Shown piece after piece: positions 43,089-52,318 of a stretch of 64,000 bases of DNA. The translations under genes were made by a program, and so were the position numbers. Each line of letters opens with the position of its first letter. The stretch's first letter is position 1. The notes beneath the pieces are model-generated. The model was not told the DNA's origin. It saw only the letters and a program-made list of their open reading frames with translations, and did not search any database. This DNA is from Cladorhizidae sp. MBARI D1340-BT2 (taxonomy: Eukaryota > Porifera > Demospongiae > Poecilosclerida > Cladorhizidae), in assembly GCA_028752905.1 (NCBI GenBank), contig JAQNBH010000015.1:31951529-32015528 (forward strand), written 5' to 3'.

Positions 43089-43503
43089 TCCTTCCCTGCA
43101 TTGGTTCGGGGTAGAGGTCTTACCAGGTCCATTCCAATTCGGTAGTGTGGAGTGTCAATCACTGGCATTGGTCGTAATGGAGCTCTTTGTTTATGCTGGG
43201 GTGCTGTCTTTTGGCAATCCGGGCATGCTTCACATAGCTTCTTGACGTCCGTGTATAGGCTAGGGCTAGGGCTAGGGCTAGGGCTAACTCCTGGCCAAAA
43301 AATTGTCATCCAATATCCGTTGTGTGGTCCTGTCTCTTCCCAGATGTCCTGGTCGGTGGGCTAGGGATAGGACAAGGGTTCTGTGTTTCTTGGGTATGAG
43401 TAATTGTAGTAGTGGCTCTCCCATTCGATCCTAGCTGTCTTCCTCCATAAGAGGTTATCTTGTCGTGAAGTCCGAGTCTGGTTGTTGTGCCTTCTCCCAA
43501 CAT
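43088..43503 (-). pseudogene. Gypsy integrase N-terminal fragment, copy 2
   Basis: As at 8215. The Ser-Pro insert is longer (PGVSPSPSPSPSLYTDVKK) because ctaggg hexamers at 43258-43285 expanded in frame. A 1-base deletion in tcggtgggctaggg shifts the upstream frame relative to copy 1. Confidence 0.65.
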
Positions 43504-43720
43504 GGGTGCAATGATTCATCATGCTGTTGTTCCTTCTGGAACTCTAGGCGGTTATGATCCAGTGGATGGTCCTCTTGGTTTGTCATGAACAGGGCCCGTT
43601 TCTCACGTTTGCTGGCTCTGCTCTTGGGTGGATCATCTTCTGTTTCAGACTGCTCCGTTTCTTGCAGAGAGGGGTTGGACATCGGTTCCCCACACGATTG
43701 CTCACCATCTTCCATGCTCT
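43504..43720 (-). pseudogene. Gypsy linker region after protease, copy 2
   Basis: Same acidic frame as at 8574 (ETEQSETEDDPPKSRASKRE) with few substitutions. The expected reverse transcriptase is missing at the same place, so the deletion predates the duplication. Confidence 0.45.
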
Positions 43721-44200
43721 ATGCTTCAGAGTCGGTGTCAGTGTCAAGCTCTTCAGCTGGGTGCTCATGGAAGTCATCCGATAGGGATTCTAATTTGTCT
43801 TTGCTTTGGGATCGGGTCTGTGCCATATTTACTAGTTCAATGTATAGCAATCTCTTTCCCATTCCCCAGAGATCTGGGAAGTCGGTGCCCAGGAGTGCAT
43901 CGTATCCCAGATTGGGTTGAGCTGCCACTATCGGGTCTTCGGTACAGTCTCGCCGACCTTGAATCTGGCTCTGGCAAGAGGCAACTCAGTAATGGTGCCA
44001 TTGAAAGCCCTTACTCGAATGGTGATTCCAGTCTTGTCATGTTCAGATATTAGGGTGCTGTCTACGAGTGTTCTCTCAGCACCAGTGTCTAACAAGACCC
44101 TGCTCACGGGTTGTTCGTTAATTCTGCCGGTCACTAGTGTCTGTCGGTACACTTCGGTTGAGACCAGGTCGACTTCTTGCCGGTTGGTCAGTGGTTGAGC
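43719..44200 (-). pseudogene. Gypsy aspartic protease, copy 2
   Basis: D-T-G-A codons at 44078-44089 and the ALLGTDF motif are present as in copy 1. A 2-base insertion (acagtctcgccg) near 43950 splits the frame, so this copy would give a truncated protease. Confidence 0.75.
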
Positions 44201-44915
44201 TAGGTTGACACTCTCCAGCCTCGGTTTGGTTGTTTTCTTTCTTGGATCGTGACATTCCGCCGAGAAGTGTCCGTATTTGTTACAGTTAAAGCAGCGAGGG
44301 CGATTCTTCTGACAAATGGAGGGAGGAACCGGCGATTCATCTCGGTCTTTCCTGTAGTCTTTTCGGCAGGTGGTGCAGTCTTTGATCGTCCTTCTCCATG
44401 CTTGGATAGGGTGATTTGCTCCACATTACGGCGATGTGTATGTTTTCCTTGCATGGGGTCTCTGTCATTTTCGGAGGTTGCATCATAGGTCCATCCTCTG
44501 GTAATGACAAAGTCATCAGCCAAACTGGTTGCTTCCTCTAAGGAGGTTGGCTTTCGGTCTCGGACATACGTGGCCATTGGTCTGGGCATTAATTTCTGTA
44601 TAGCACCCAGTTCTAGGACTTCTTTGGCTGATGTACACCCCTCGGCCCATTTGGTAGATAGGTGTAAATGCCTCCGGCCGCAGGTACTCCAGGTTTCCTC
44701 AGGCTTGCGTCTGAGCTGATCCATCTTCAATCGGTAAGTTTCCCTGGTAATTCGGTAGTGGGAAAATAGGGCAACCTTCAAGGTGTCATAGTCTTGTCGA
44801 TCGTCTGGATCCAACGAGACATACACTCGTGTTGCTTCCGGAGTAAGGATAGGTACCAGGTTTCAGTTCCATTGTGTCTTGGGTAATGCATAGCACTCCA
44901 TGTGTGCTTCAAAGG
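44200..44915 (-). pseudogene. Gypsy Gag with CCHC knuckle, copy 2
   Basis: Same Gag as at 9317-10048, without the tandem duplication. Frame runs from LDPDDRQDYDTLKV through AIQKLMPRPMATYVRDRKPT to the basic region in 208 codons, because a small deletion (tagcacccag) here joins the two parts that are out of frame in copy 1. The zinc knuckle CFNCNKYGHFSAECH is intact at the DNA level, but a short deletion (RDES region) precedes it. Confidence 0.75.
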
Positions 44916-44929
44916 CCATGAAATAGGAT

Positions 44930-45490
44930 TCATCTAGCTAGCTTATGCATTACATAGCAGTAGCTACACATTGGTTAGTCTAGATCAAGCAAGCTTATGC
45001 ATTACATAGCAGTAGCTACACATTGGTTAGTCTAGATCAAGCTGGTTTAGACTCTACAAAGCTATAGCATAGGTTAGTCCAGAGTGGGCCAGCTTATGGC
45101 TAATGTCTTACATATAGCCGTAGCTACAGTCTAGGTCCAGTGGGCTAACTTATGGCTAATGTCTTACATGTAGCAGTAGTTACAGTGTAGGTCCAGTGGG
45201 CTAGCTTATGGCTAATGTCTTACATATAACTGTAGCTACAGTCTAGGTCCAGTGGGCTAGCTTATGGCTAGTGTCTTAAATATAGCAGTAGCTACAGTGT
45301 AGGTCCAGAGCGGGCCAGCTTATGGCTAATATCTTACATGTAGCAGTTGCTATAGTGTAGGTCCAAAGTGGGCTAGCTTATTGGCTAATGTCTTACATAT
45401 AGCAGTAGCTACAGTGTAGGTCCAGAGTGGGCTAGCTTATGGCTAATGTCTTATATATAGCAATAGCTACAGCATAAGTTAGTCCAGATC
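44930..45490. repeat. 56-bp array, copy 3
   Basis: Same family as at 10060; internal variants match the array at 11290-11840 more than the one at 10060. Confidence 0.88.
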
Positions 45491-45584
45491 TGGCTCCCAC
45501 AAGCCCCATTAGAGCTCTAGTCTCTTCCAAGCTTCATCCTGCAGATATAGCGAGGGTTAGGGAAGTTTTTCGTCAAGTTGGCCA

Positions 45585-46865
45585 TGTCCAATGCATACTT
45601 CCATTTGCCCCTGGATGATCAAAAGTCAACACACATAAAGATCTCAAACACTTACCATTTGGTGTTGCATCTGCTCCAGCAATTTTTTACCGACATATGG
45701 AGACACTACTGCAGGGCATTAATGGCATTAGTGTTTACCTCGATGGTATACTTGCGACTGGTTCCGCCACGGAGGAACATGTACACAACCTCGAAGAAGC
45801 CTTGAAACAGCTAGAAGCCACTGGACTACGTCTTAACCGAGAAAAATGCTTTTTCTTACGCCCTAGCATTGAATACTTGGGTCACATAATTGACAAAGAT
45901 GCTTACACCCTACAGAAATGAAAGTTCTTGCATCAAAGAAGCCCCACAACCAAAGAACACGACCCAACTTCGATCATTTCTCGGGCTAATTAATTACTAT
46001 AGCAAATTTAACTCTCGAACAAGAAACAAAAGTGACATTGCGATCCTGAGCAAGAACAACCCTTCCAAGCTACTAAGGAATCCTTACAAGCAGACTAACT
46101 CCTTACTCATTGCCACACCACAAAGCCATCGGTCTTGGCATGCGAGGCTTCCGAGTATGGCATTGGAGCAGTTCTCTCGCACATTCTTGATGGCAACCAG
46201 GAATGCCCAGTTGCTTACATCTCCAGACCCTTATAATCTTACCATCATATTTGCTGTAAAAAAATGTTTCACCGCTACCTTCTGGGACATCACTTTGTGA
46301 TTGAATCTGATCATCAACCACTGAAGTCACTGTGAGGTGAGAGAAACAAGGTTCCACAAATGGCATCATCTAGGATCCAAAGATGGGCAATTACACAGTC
46401 AATATTCCACTACACAATCTGCTACAAAGGCTGGAAGCAGACGCTCTCAGTCACCTGCCCAGCCTAGTCACTACTTCCAGTGATTATGAACCAGAAGACT
46501 TAGTCTTAGTGATGAACCATCTATCTTCCACTTCAGCTACCGCTGCCAACATCAAGGAATGGACTGCTAAGGACCCAGTCATGTCTTGCATCCTCAGATG
46601 CCTTATGTCTGCATGGCCTCATCAGAAGCTGGACAAGGGGTACGAAACAAGAAGGAATGTACTCAGTTTCCTTGATGGATGTCTCCTCTGGGCATCCCGT
46701 GTCATTATTCCTCCTCCAGACCCACAGCTGATTTTAGATGAGCTTCATGAGACTCATTCTGGGACGAGGAAAATGAATGCCCTCACCTGGTCCTACATAT
46801 GGTGACCTGGCATGGAGGCAGAGATTGTACAACTGGTGAAAACCTGCCCAGTATGTCGGGAGTAG
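45585..46865 (+). pseudogene. Gypsy RT-RNaseH-integrase relic, copy 4 (type A)
   Basis: Type A like 11935: shares YLDG in place of YLDD (GGT at 45745-45747) and the TAYTLQK-stop. The same junction with the 56-bp array is present. RNase H and integrase zinc pieces follow in other frames. Dead. Confidence 0.8.
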
Positions 46866-47138
46866 TTCTAGTTGGCAGTCGTTGATTAGTAGTCTAACAA
46901 CTGTGACTGTTATTTACAAGAGCATGCATCTCGGGCTACCACAAAAGATCTACACACAGACATCCAAACTACCTGTAGAAATGTGAGGTGCATGTAGGTC
47001 GATCAACTCCACATCGCTCACACACACACATACACACTAGTGTGCTTTTAATAGGCATCAGGCATGTATTATGCCCGAGGCAGGTGTGCTATTACACTGA
47101 ACTATGCACTCATTATATATCCTCATAACCACCACCAG
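46866..47138. other. Spacer with interrupted CA run
   Basis: Matches 40546-40818; no coding signal. Confidence 0.4.
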
Positions 47139-47244
47139 TTTCCTAAGGGAGCCTCCTGTTCTGCCCTCCAACAGAGGTTCCTTGCACCAGCTGCTCCCTA
47201 TAGTTACCAACAGCAACAGTCGGGCCCTTCTCTACCTCTTCAAG
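47139..47244 (+). pseudogene. Dead Pro/Gln exon C, copy 4
   Basis: As at 40819 with Lys for Pro near the start (tttcctaaggga) and a silent-to-Ser change (tatagttacc). No acceptor, donor CAAG|ct. Confidence 0.45.
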
Positions 47245-47582
47245 CTTAGCCCTGAAGTCTGGTTCAGTCAAGTAGGGAGGTCTTTCTTTTCTTCGTGTCC
47301 CACAAGGCTAATTTACTTACTATGACAATTTCAAAAATTTCATCAGAAGGATGTTAAAAAAAAATATTGCTGAAAGAGACCCTCTCCCCTCTCCTCCACT
47401 ATTCTCTGCTGTCACAGAAGCCTGTGTAGCCTCCTCCATCTCCCCCAGCCAGCATCCTGAATGAAACACTTAGTCTTGTAGGGATGAAACTTGTAGCTAC
47501 ATGTACTAGACTTGTCTATGGTACAGTATTTATTATGCCCAATACTTATATGTCATGGTCATGATATGTGTTGTACATACAG

Positions 47583-47717
47583 GCCAACAACAGCCACCTT
47601 TTATAGGGGCCCAAAGATATCCCTCCCACCAGGGTTACCCTCACCAACCTCTGCTTTGGGGTAATCCGCAAACACCTAACATTTCTCTCCAACACTCTCT
47701 GGCACAACCTTCACAAG
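47583..47717 (+). CDS. 135-bp Pro/Gln exon B, copy 4
   Basis: Appears identical to the other three copies of exon B. Its upstream intron carries several small differences, so the exon is at least as conserved as its flanks. Confidence 0.55.
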
Positions 47718-48369
47718 GTTTGACACAAGTTTAGTGCATGGTAATGTAGGCTAGTGCATGGTAATGTAGGCTAGTGCATGGTAGTGTAGGCTAGTGATAG
47801 TAGTCTAGCCTGGTGCATGATAGTGTAGGTAGGTCGTCTAGGCAACCACCATATTTCCATAAAGTGGGGCATTTCTGAATTGGAGCTAACACCAACAACC
47901 TCCAGGAAGTGTGGCACAACACACAGGTAGTGGGGCATATCTAACACCCACCACACCTCCAGGAAGTGTGGCACAACACACAGGTAGTGGGGCATATCTA
48001 ACCCCCACCACACCTCCAGGAAGTGTGGCACAACACACAGGCAGTGGGGCATGTCTAACACCCACCAAATCTCCAGGAAGTGGGGCATGTCTAGGCACCC
48101 ATCATATCTTCATGAAGTGTTATATCTGTAAGCACTCACCACACTTCCAAGAATTGGGGCATGTCTGAGCAACCACCACACCTCCATGAAGTGGGACGTG
48201 TTTAACACCCACCACACTTCCATGAAGAGGGGAGTGTCTAACCCACCACACCTCCATGAAGTGGTTTTGTTTAATCTACAACCGCACCTCCATGAAGTGT
48301 GGCATATCTAGGTACCCAACACACCTCCAAGAAGTGGGGCATGTTTAAGCACACACCACAACTCCATGA
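47718..48369. repeat. 57-bp and ~34-bp minisatellites, copy 4
   Basis: Same family as at 6613; three 57-bp units of the gtggcacaacacacagg type. Confidence 0.85.
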
Positions 48370-49040
48370 AGTGTGACAGTCTCATTCCATATCTGCTTCA
48401 CTCGGACATTTCTTGAAGTTAATCTGCATTTTTATTTACTTGGTAGAAATGTTTGTCGAGTCAGCAGAACATTCAAAATAGTTCAGGAGAGTATTGGGAG
48501 GAGCCCCCAGGAAGATTCTGCTTCTTACAACATTTTAGATAGAGCTATTTTTCGCATCTTGCTAGCCATTAAATTGCTAGCCATTAAAACTTTTGTATCT
48601 GTGGAAAAAATAATGAATCCTCTGAGAAGCTCTGACACTCACAGTCTGCCATCGACGTAGAACAAACTCAAGAGAGTGGGCCAATATAATTTAATTGTAA
48701 ACCAGAAAAACAAACACTAACTGACTATATACGATAACTTAAAGTGTAGAGAAGTTCTAGTCTGAATTAAGTATGCACATCACATTATTCATACACAAAA
48801 ACACTAATGATCTAATAAAGCTAAATAGTTCCTAATAAGGTAAAGTTAAGTAAGTGCACCTAGCTCATATAGAATGACTTCATCTCTTAATCAACCAGAG
48901 TCAAGTTAAGTTAAACCTTAATCTAGACAGGTCTAAATTATAACACTCACTAAATAATATTCATTACATCAGTCATTACACTGTTTGTAAGACAGTACAA
49001 AACTCACCCCCAGCGGGTAATTCACCCCCAGGTTGTGAAC
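48370..49040. other. Conserved AT-rich block, copy 4
   Basis: Copy of the block at 7321. No function assigned. Confidence 0.4.
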
Positions 49041-49079
49041 CAATGGTCTAGTGGCCCAGGTTCTCTCCTTCATCACCCC

Positions 49080-49760
49080 CTGAGTCTAGTGTCTCCTCCA
49101 TCTCCCCCAAACCAACATCCTGTATGAACACTGAGTCTAGTGTCTCCTCCATCTCCCCCAAACCAACCTCCTGTATGAAACACTGATTCTAGTGTCTCCT
49201 CCATCTCCCCCAAACCAACATCCTGTATGAACACTTGAGTCTAGTGTCTCCTCCATCTCCCCCAAACCAACATCCTGTATGAAACACTGGGTCTAGTGTC
49301 TCCTCCATCTCCCCCAAACCAACATCCTGTATGAAACACTGAGTCTAGTGTCTCCTCCATCTCCCCCAAACAAACCTCCTGTATGAACACTGAGTCTAGT
49401 GTCTCCTCCATCTCCCCCAAACAAACCTCCTGTATGAAACACTGAGTCTAGTGTCTCCTCCATCTCCCCCAAACCAACATCTTGTATGAAACACTGAGTC
49501 TAGTGTCTCCTCCATCTCCCCCAAACCAACATCCTGTATGAACACTGAGTCTAGTGTCTCCTCCATCTCCCCCAAACCAACATCCTGTATGAAACACTGA
49601 GTCTAGTGTCTCCTCCATCTCCCCCAAACCAACATCCTGTATGAACACTGAGTCTAGTGTCTCCTCCATCTCCCCCAAACAAACCTCCTGTATGAAACAC
49701 TGAGTCTAGTGTCTCCTCCATCTCCCCCAAACCAACATCCTGTATGAAACACTGGGTCTT
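49080..49760. repeat. 52-bp array, about 13 units, copy 4
   Basis: The largest array of this family. Its last unit runs directly into the intron before the diverged exon at 49864 (gaaacactgggtcttgtaag), matching the single unit found before exon B. Confidence 0.92.
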
Positions 49761-49863
49761 GTAAGGGATGAACCTTGTACTGTACATGTACTAGATTGGA
49801 CTATATTCATTATGCCAATGTACCAACACTTATTTGTCTGGTCATGATATGTGTGGTGCATAG

Positions 49864-49962
49864 GTCAACACCAGTCAGGGGCTCAAAACTATCCTACCCA
49901 TCAAGTTTGGTGCCAAATACCAAACACTTTTCTCCAACATGGTCTGGGACAACCTTCACAAG
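49864..49962 (+). CDS. 99-bp Pro/Gln exon B', diverged
   Basis: Acceptor gtgtggtgcatag and donor CACAAG|gttcga bound 99 bases. Phase 1 reads GQHQSGAQNYPTHQVWCQIP, then NTFLQHGLGQPSQ: 33 codons, no stop. Aligned with exon B (6478) it keeps GQ-x-Q, GAQ-x-YP-x-HQ, PN-x-x-LQH-x-L-x-QPSQ and lacks 12 codons in two in-frame gaps. The flanking intron is clearly diverged from the other copies. Retention of frame, phase and both splice sites in an older copy is the strongest sign that this exon family codes. Confidence 0.55.
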
Positions 49963-50570
49963 GTTCGACACAAGTTTAGTGCATGTTAGTGTAAGATATT
50001 GCATGTTAGTATAGGCTAGTGCATGCATGTGCATGGTAGTGTAGGCAGGCGTCTAAGCAATCACCATTTCTCCATAAAGTTGGACACGTCTAGACGCCAA
50101 CCACACCTCCATGAAGTGGAGCTTGTCTAACACCCACCACACGTCCAGGAAGTGTGGCACACAACATAAGTAGTGGGTCATGTTTAGCGCCCACCACACC
50201 TCCAGGAAGTGAGGCATGGCTAACGCCCACCACACCTCCAGGAAGTGGGGCATGGCTAGGAATCCACCACACCTCAAGGAAGTGTTATCTCAAAGCACCA
50301 TCACATCTTCATGAAGTGTTATATCTCTAAGCACCACTACACCTCCTAGAGTGGGGCATGTTTAAGCACACACCACACCTCCATGAAGTGTGACAGTCTC
50401 ATTCCATATCTGCTCCGCTCGGACATTTCTTGAAGCTCATCTGCATTTATATTTACTCGGTAGAAATGTTTGTGTGAATCAGCAGAACATTCAAAATATT
50501 CCAGGAGAGTATTGGGAGGAAGATTCTGCTTCTTTCAACATTTTAGATGGAGCTATTTAGACCTCATTAA
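49963..50570. repeat. Degraded 34-bp repeats and AT-rich block, diverged copy
   Basis: Follows exon B' as the 57-bp array and AT-rich block follow exon B, but shorter and more diverged, with about 15 bases (gagcccccaggaag part) lost near 50520. Ends where the 34-bp array starts. Confidence 0.6.
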
Positions 50571-51199
50571 CGAAACATCTACACACCAACTAGCATGACA
50601 GTACAGATAGGACTACACTCCAACTAGTAGCATGGCAGTACTGTAGGACTACACATCAACTAGCATGGCAGTACAGGTAGGACTACACACCAACTAGCAT
50701 GGCAGTACAGGTAGGACTACACACCAACTAGCATGGCAGTACAGGTAGGACTACACACCAACTAGCATGGCAGTACTGGTAGGACTACACACCAACTAGC
50801 ATGACAGTACAGGTAGGACTACACACCAACTAGCATGGCAGTACAGGTAGGACTACACATCAACTAGCACTGGCAGTACAGGTAGGACTACAGACCAACT
50901 AGCATGGCAGTACAGGTAGGACTACACACCAACTAGCATGGCAGTACAGGTAGGACTACACACCAACTAGCATGGCAGTACTGGTAGGACTACACACCAA
51001 CTAGCATGACAGTACAGGTAGGACTACACACCAACTAGCATGGCAGTACAGGTAGGACTACACACCAACTAGCATGGCAGTACAGGTAGGACTACACACC
51101 AATTAGCATGGCAGTACAGGTAGGACTACACATCAACTAGCATGGCAGTACAGGTAGGACTACACACCAACTAGCATGGCAGTACAGGTAGGACTACAC
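50571..51199. repeat. 34-bp array, left part, about 18 units
   Basis: Units of ctagcatggcagtacaggta plus ggactacacaccaa, period 34. Interrupted at about 51199 by a LINE fragment and continuing at 52320. Confidence 0.93.
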
Positions 51200-52318
51200 A
51201 TACCTTGCTCTCTAGGTGGTCTCTCCATCAAATCTGCTTCACTCCATGCTCCAGAAGCATTTTTGGGCTCTCTACATCAGTCCCACCACCTCATTGCCAG
51301 CATCCTGGGTCGGACTCCTGATGTTTCTCCTCATTCGTCCCCCGCCCTGGCCTCCCTGGCTCTGGCCGCCGATAAACCAGCATGGTGTACCCTGGAAGAC
51401 GTGGATGTCCCCATCAGACAGCATTCCGTCTCACACTCTATCGATCTTGCATCCTTCGACCATCTTATTGCCACGGCTCCCAGCCCCCGTTCTAAGGCCC
51501 TTGCCCTGTCCACTGCTATTCCCCATGCTGGTGACTGGTTAATGTCATTCCCTGCCGGGCTCTGGGCCTCCATCTCCTGGACCTGGACTTCACACACTGT
51601 CTCCAGTATACTGGCTGGGTATGCAGATGGTAGCGAAGGTTCTTTCTGCCCCATCTGCCAGACTGCTTCCGATCCTCATGGTGACCATCAAGTTGGTTGT
51701 GGTGGGAATGGAGATAGGATTCATCGGCATGACGCTATCAGGGACACTCTTTTCTCTGCTGCCCAATCTGCTGCCCTCGCGCCCCGGAGAGAAGCGCCTG
51801 CCCTCATTCCTAGCTCCCACAGTCGCCCTGCCGACGTTTTCCTCCCTAACTGGAACGGTGGGAAACCAGCAGCAATAGATGTCCATGTCATCTCCACCCT
51901 CCAGTAGCTCACACTGGCCGGCGCTGCCTCCACCCAGGGTCATGCCCTTAATGTTGGCTGTGAGAGAAAGATGGCAGCCCACTCTGCCGCCTGCCAGTCG
52001 GCTGGGGTAACCTTCGTTCCCCTGGTTGTTGAGTCTCTGGGTGGTTGGTGCCCTGAAGCTGTTGACCTCATTAGGTCTATTGACCGTCAACAAGGACAGA
52101 GACTTGGAATCCCACCTGTCAGAAACAACACGCCACCTCTTCCAGAAACTCTCCATCACCCTTTGGAGAGGCAACGCCACACTTTGGGCGAACCGAGTCC
52201 CCATCAACCCCCCTGACGTCGATGGCGTCATTTAAAGACTTGACTTATTAATTTAGTTATTGCATTTGTTGTTGATTGGAGAAAAAAAGGGGGGGGAAAT
52301 TGTCATAACGTTGGAAAA
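51200..52318 (+). pseudogene. 5'-truncated LINE with restriction-like endonuclease
   Basis: The frame enters from the array and reads PCSLGGLSIKSASLHAPEAF, later FCPICQTASDPHGDHQVGC (CX2C...H-x3-C zinc motif), RIHRHDAIRDTLF, SRPADVFLPNWNGGKPAAID and VHVISTLQ, then a TAG (51905) where LTLAGAASTQGHALNVGCER should continue. A frameshift near 52070 leads to TRHLFQKLSITLWRGNATLW and a stop at 52233. CCHC followed by R-P-A-D-V...D-V is the PD-(D/E)XK endonuclease end of non-LTR elements that carry a restriction-like endonuclease after the reverse transcriptase. The reverse transcriptase is missing, so it is a 5'-truncated dead insertion with an A-rich 3' end. No target-site duplication was evident. 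Confidence 0.75.

Noticed and set aside
51590..52231. 213-codon minus frame
   Set aside because: Antisense of the restriction-like endonuclease region, which has the CPIC...H-x3-C and RPADV motifs on the plus strand.
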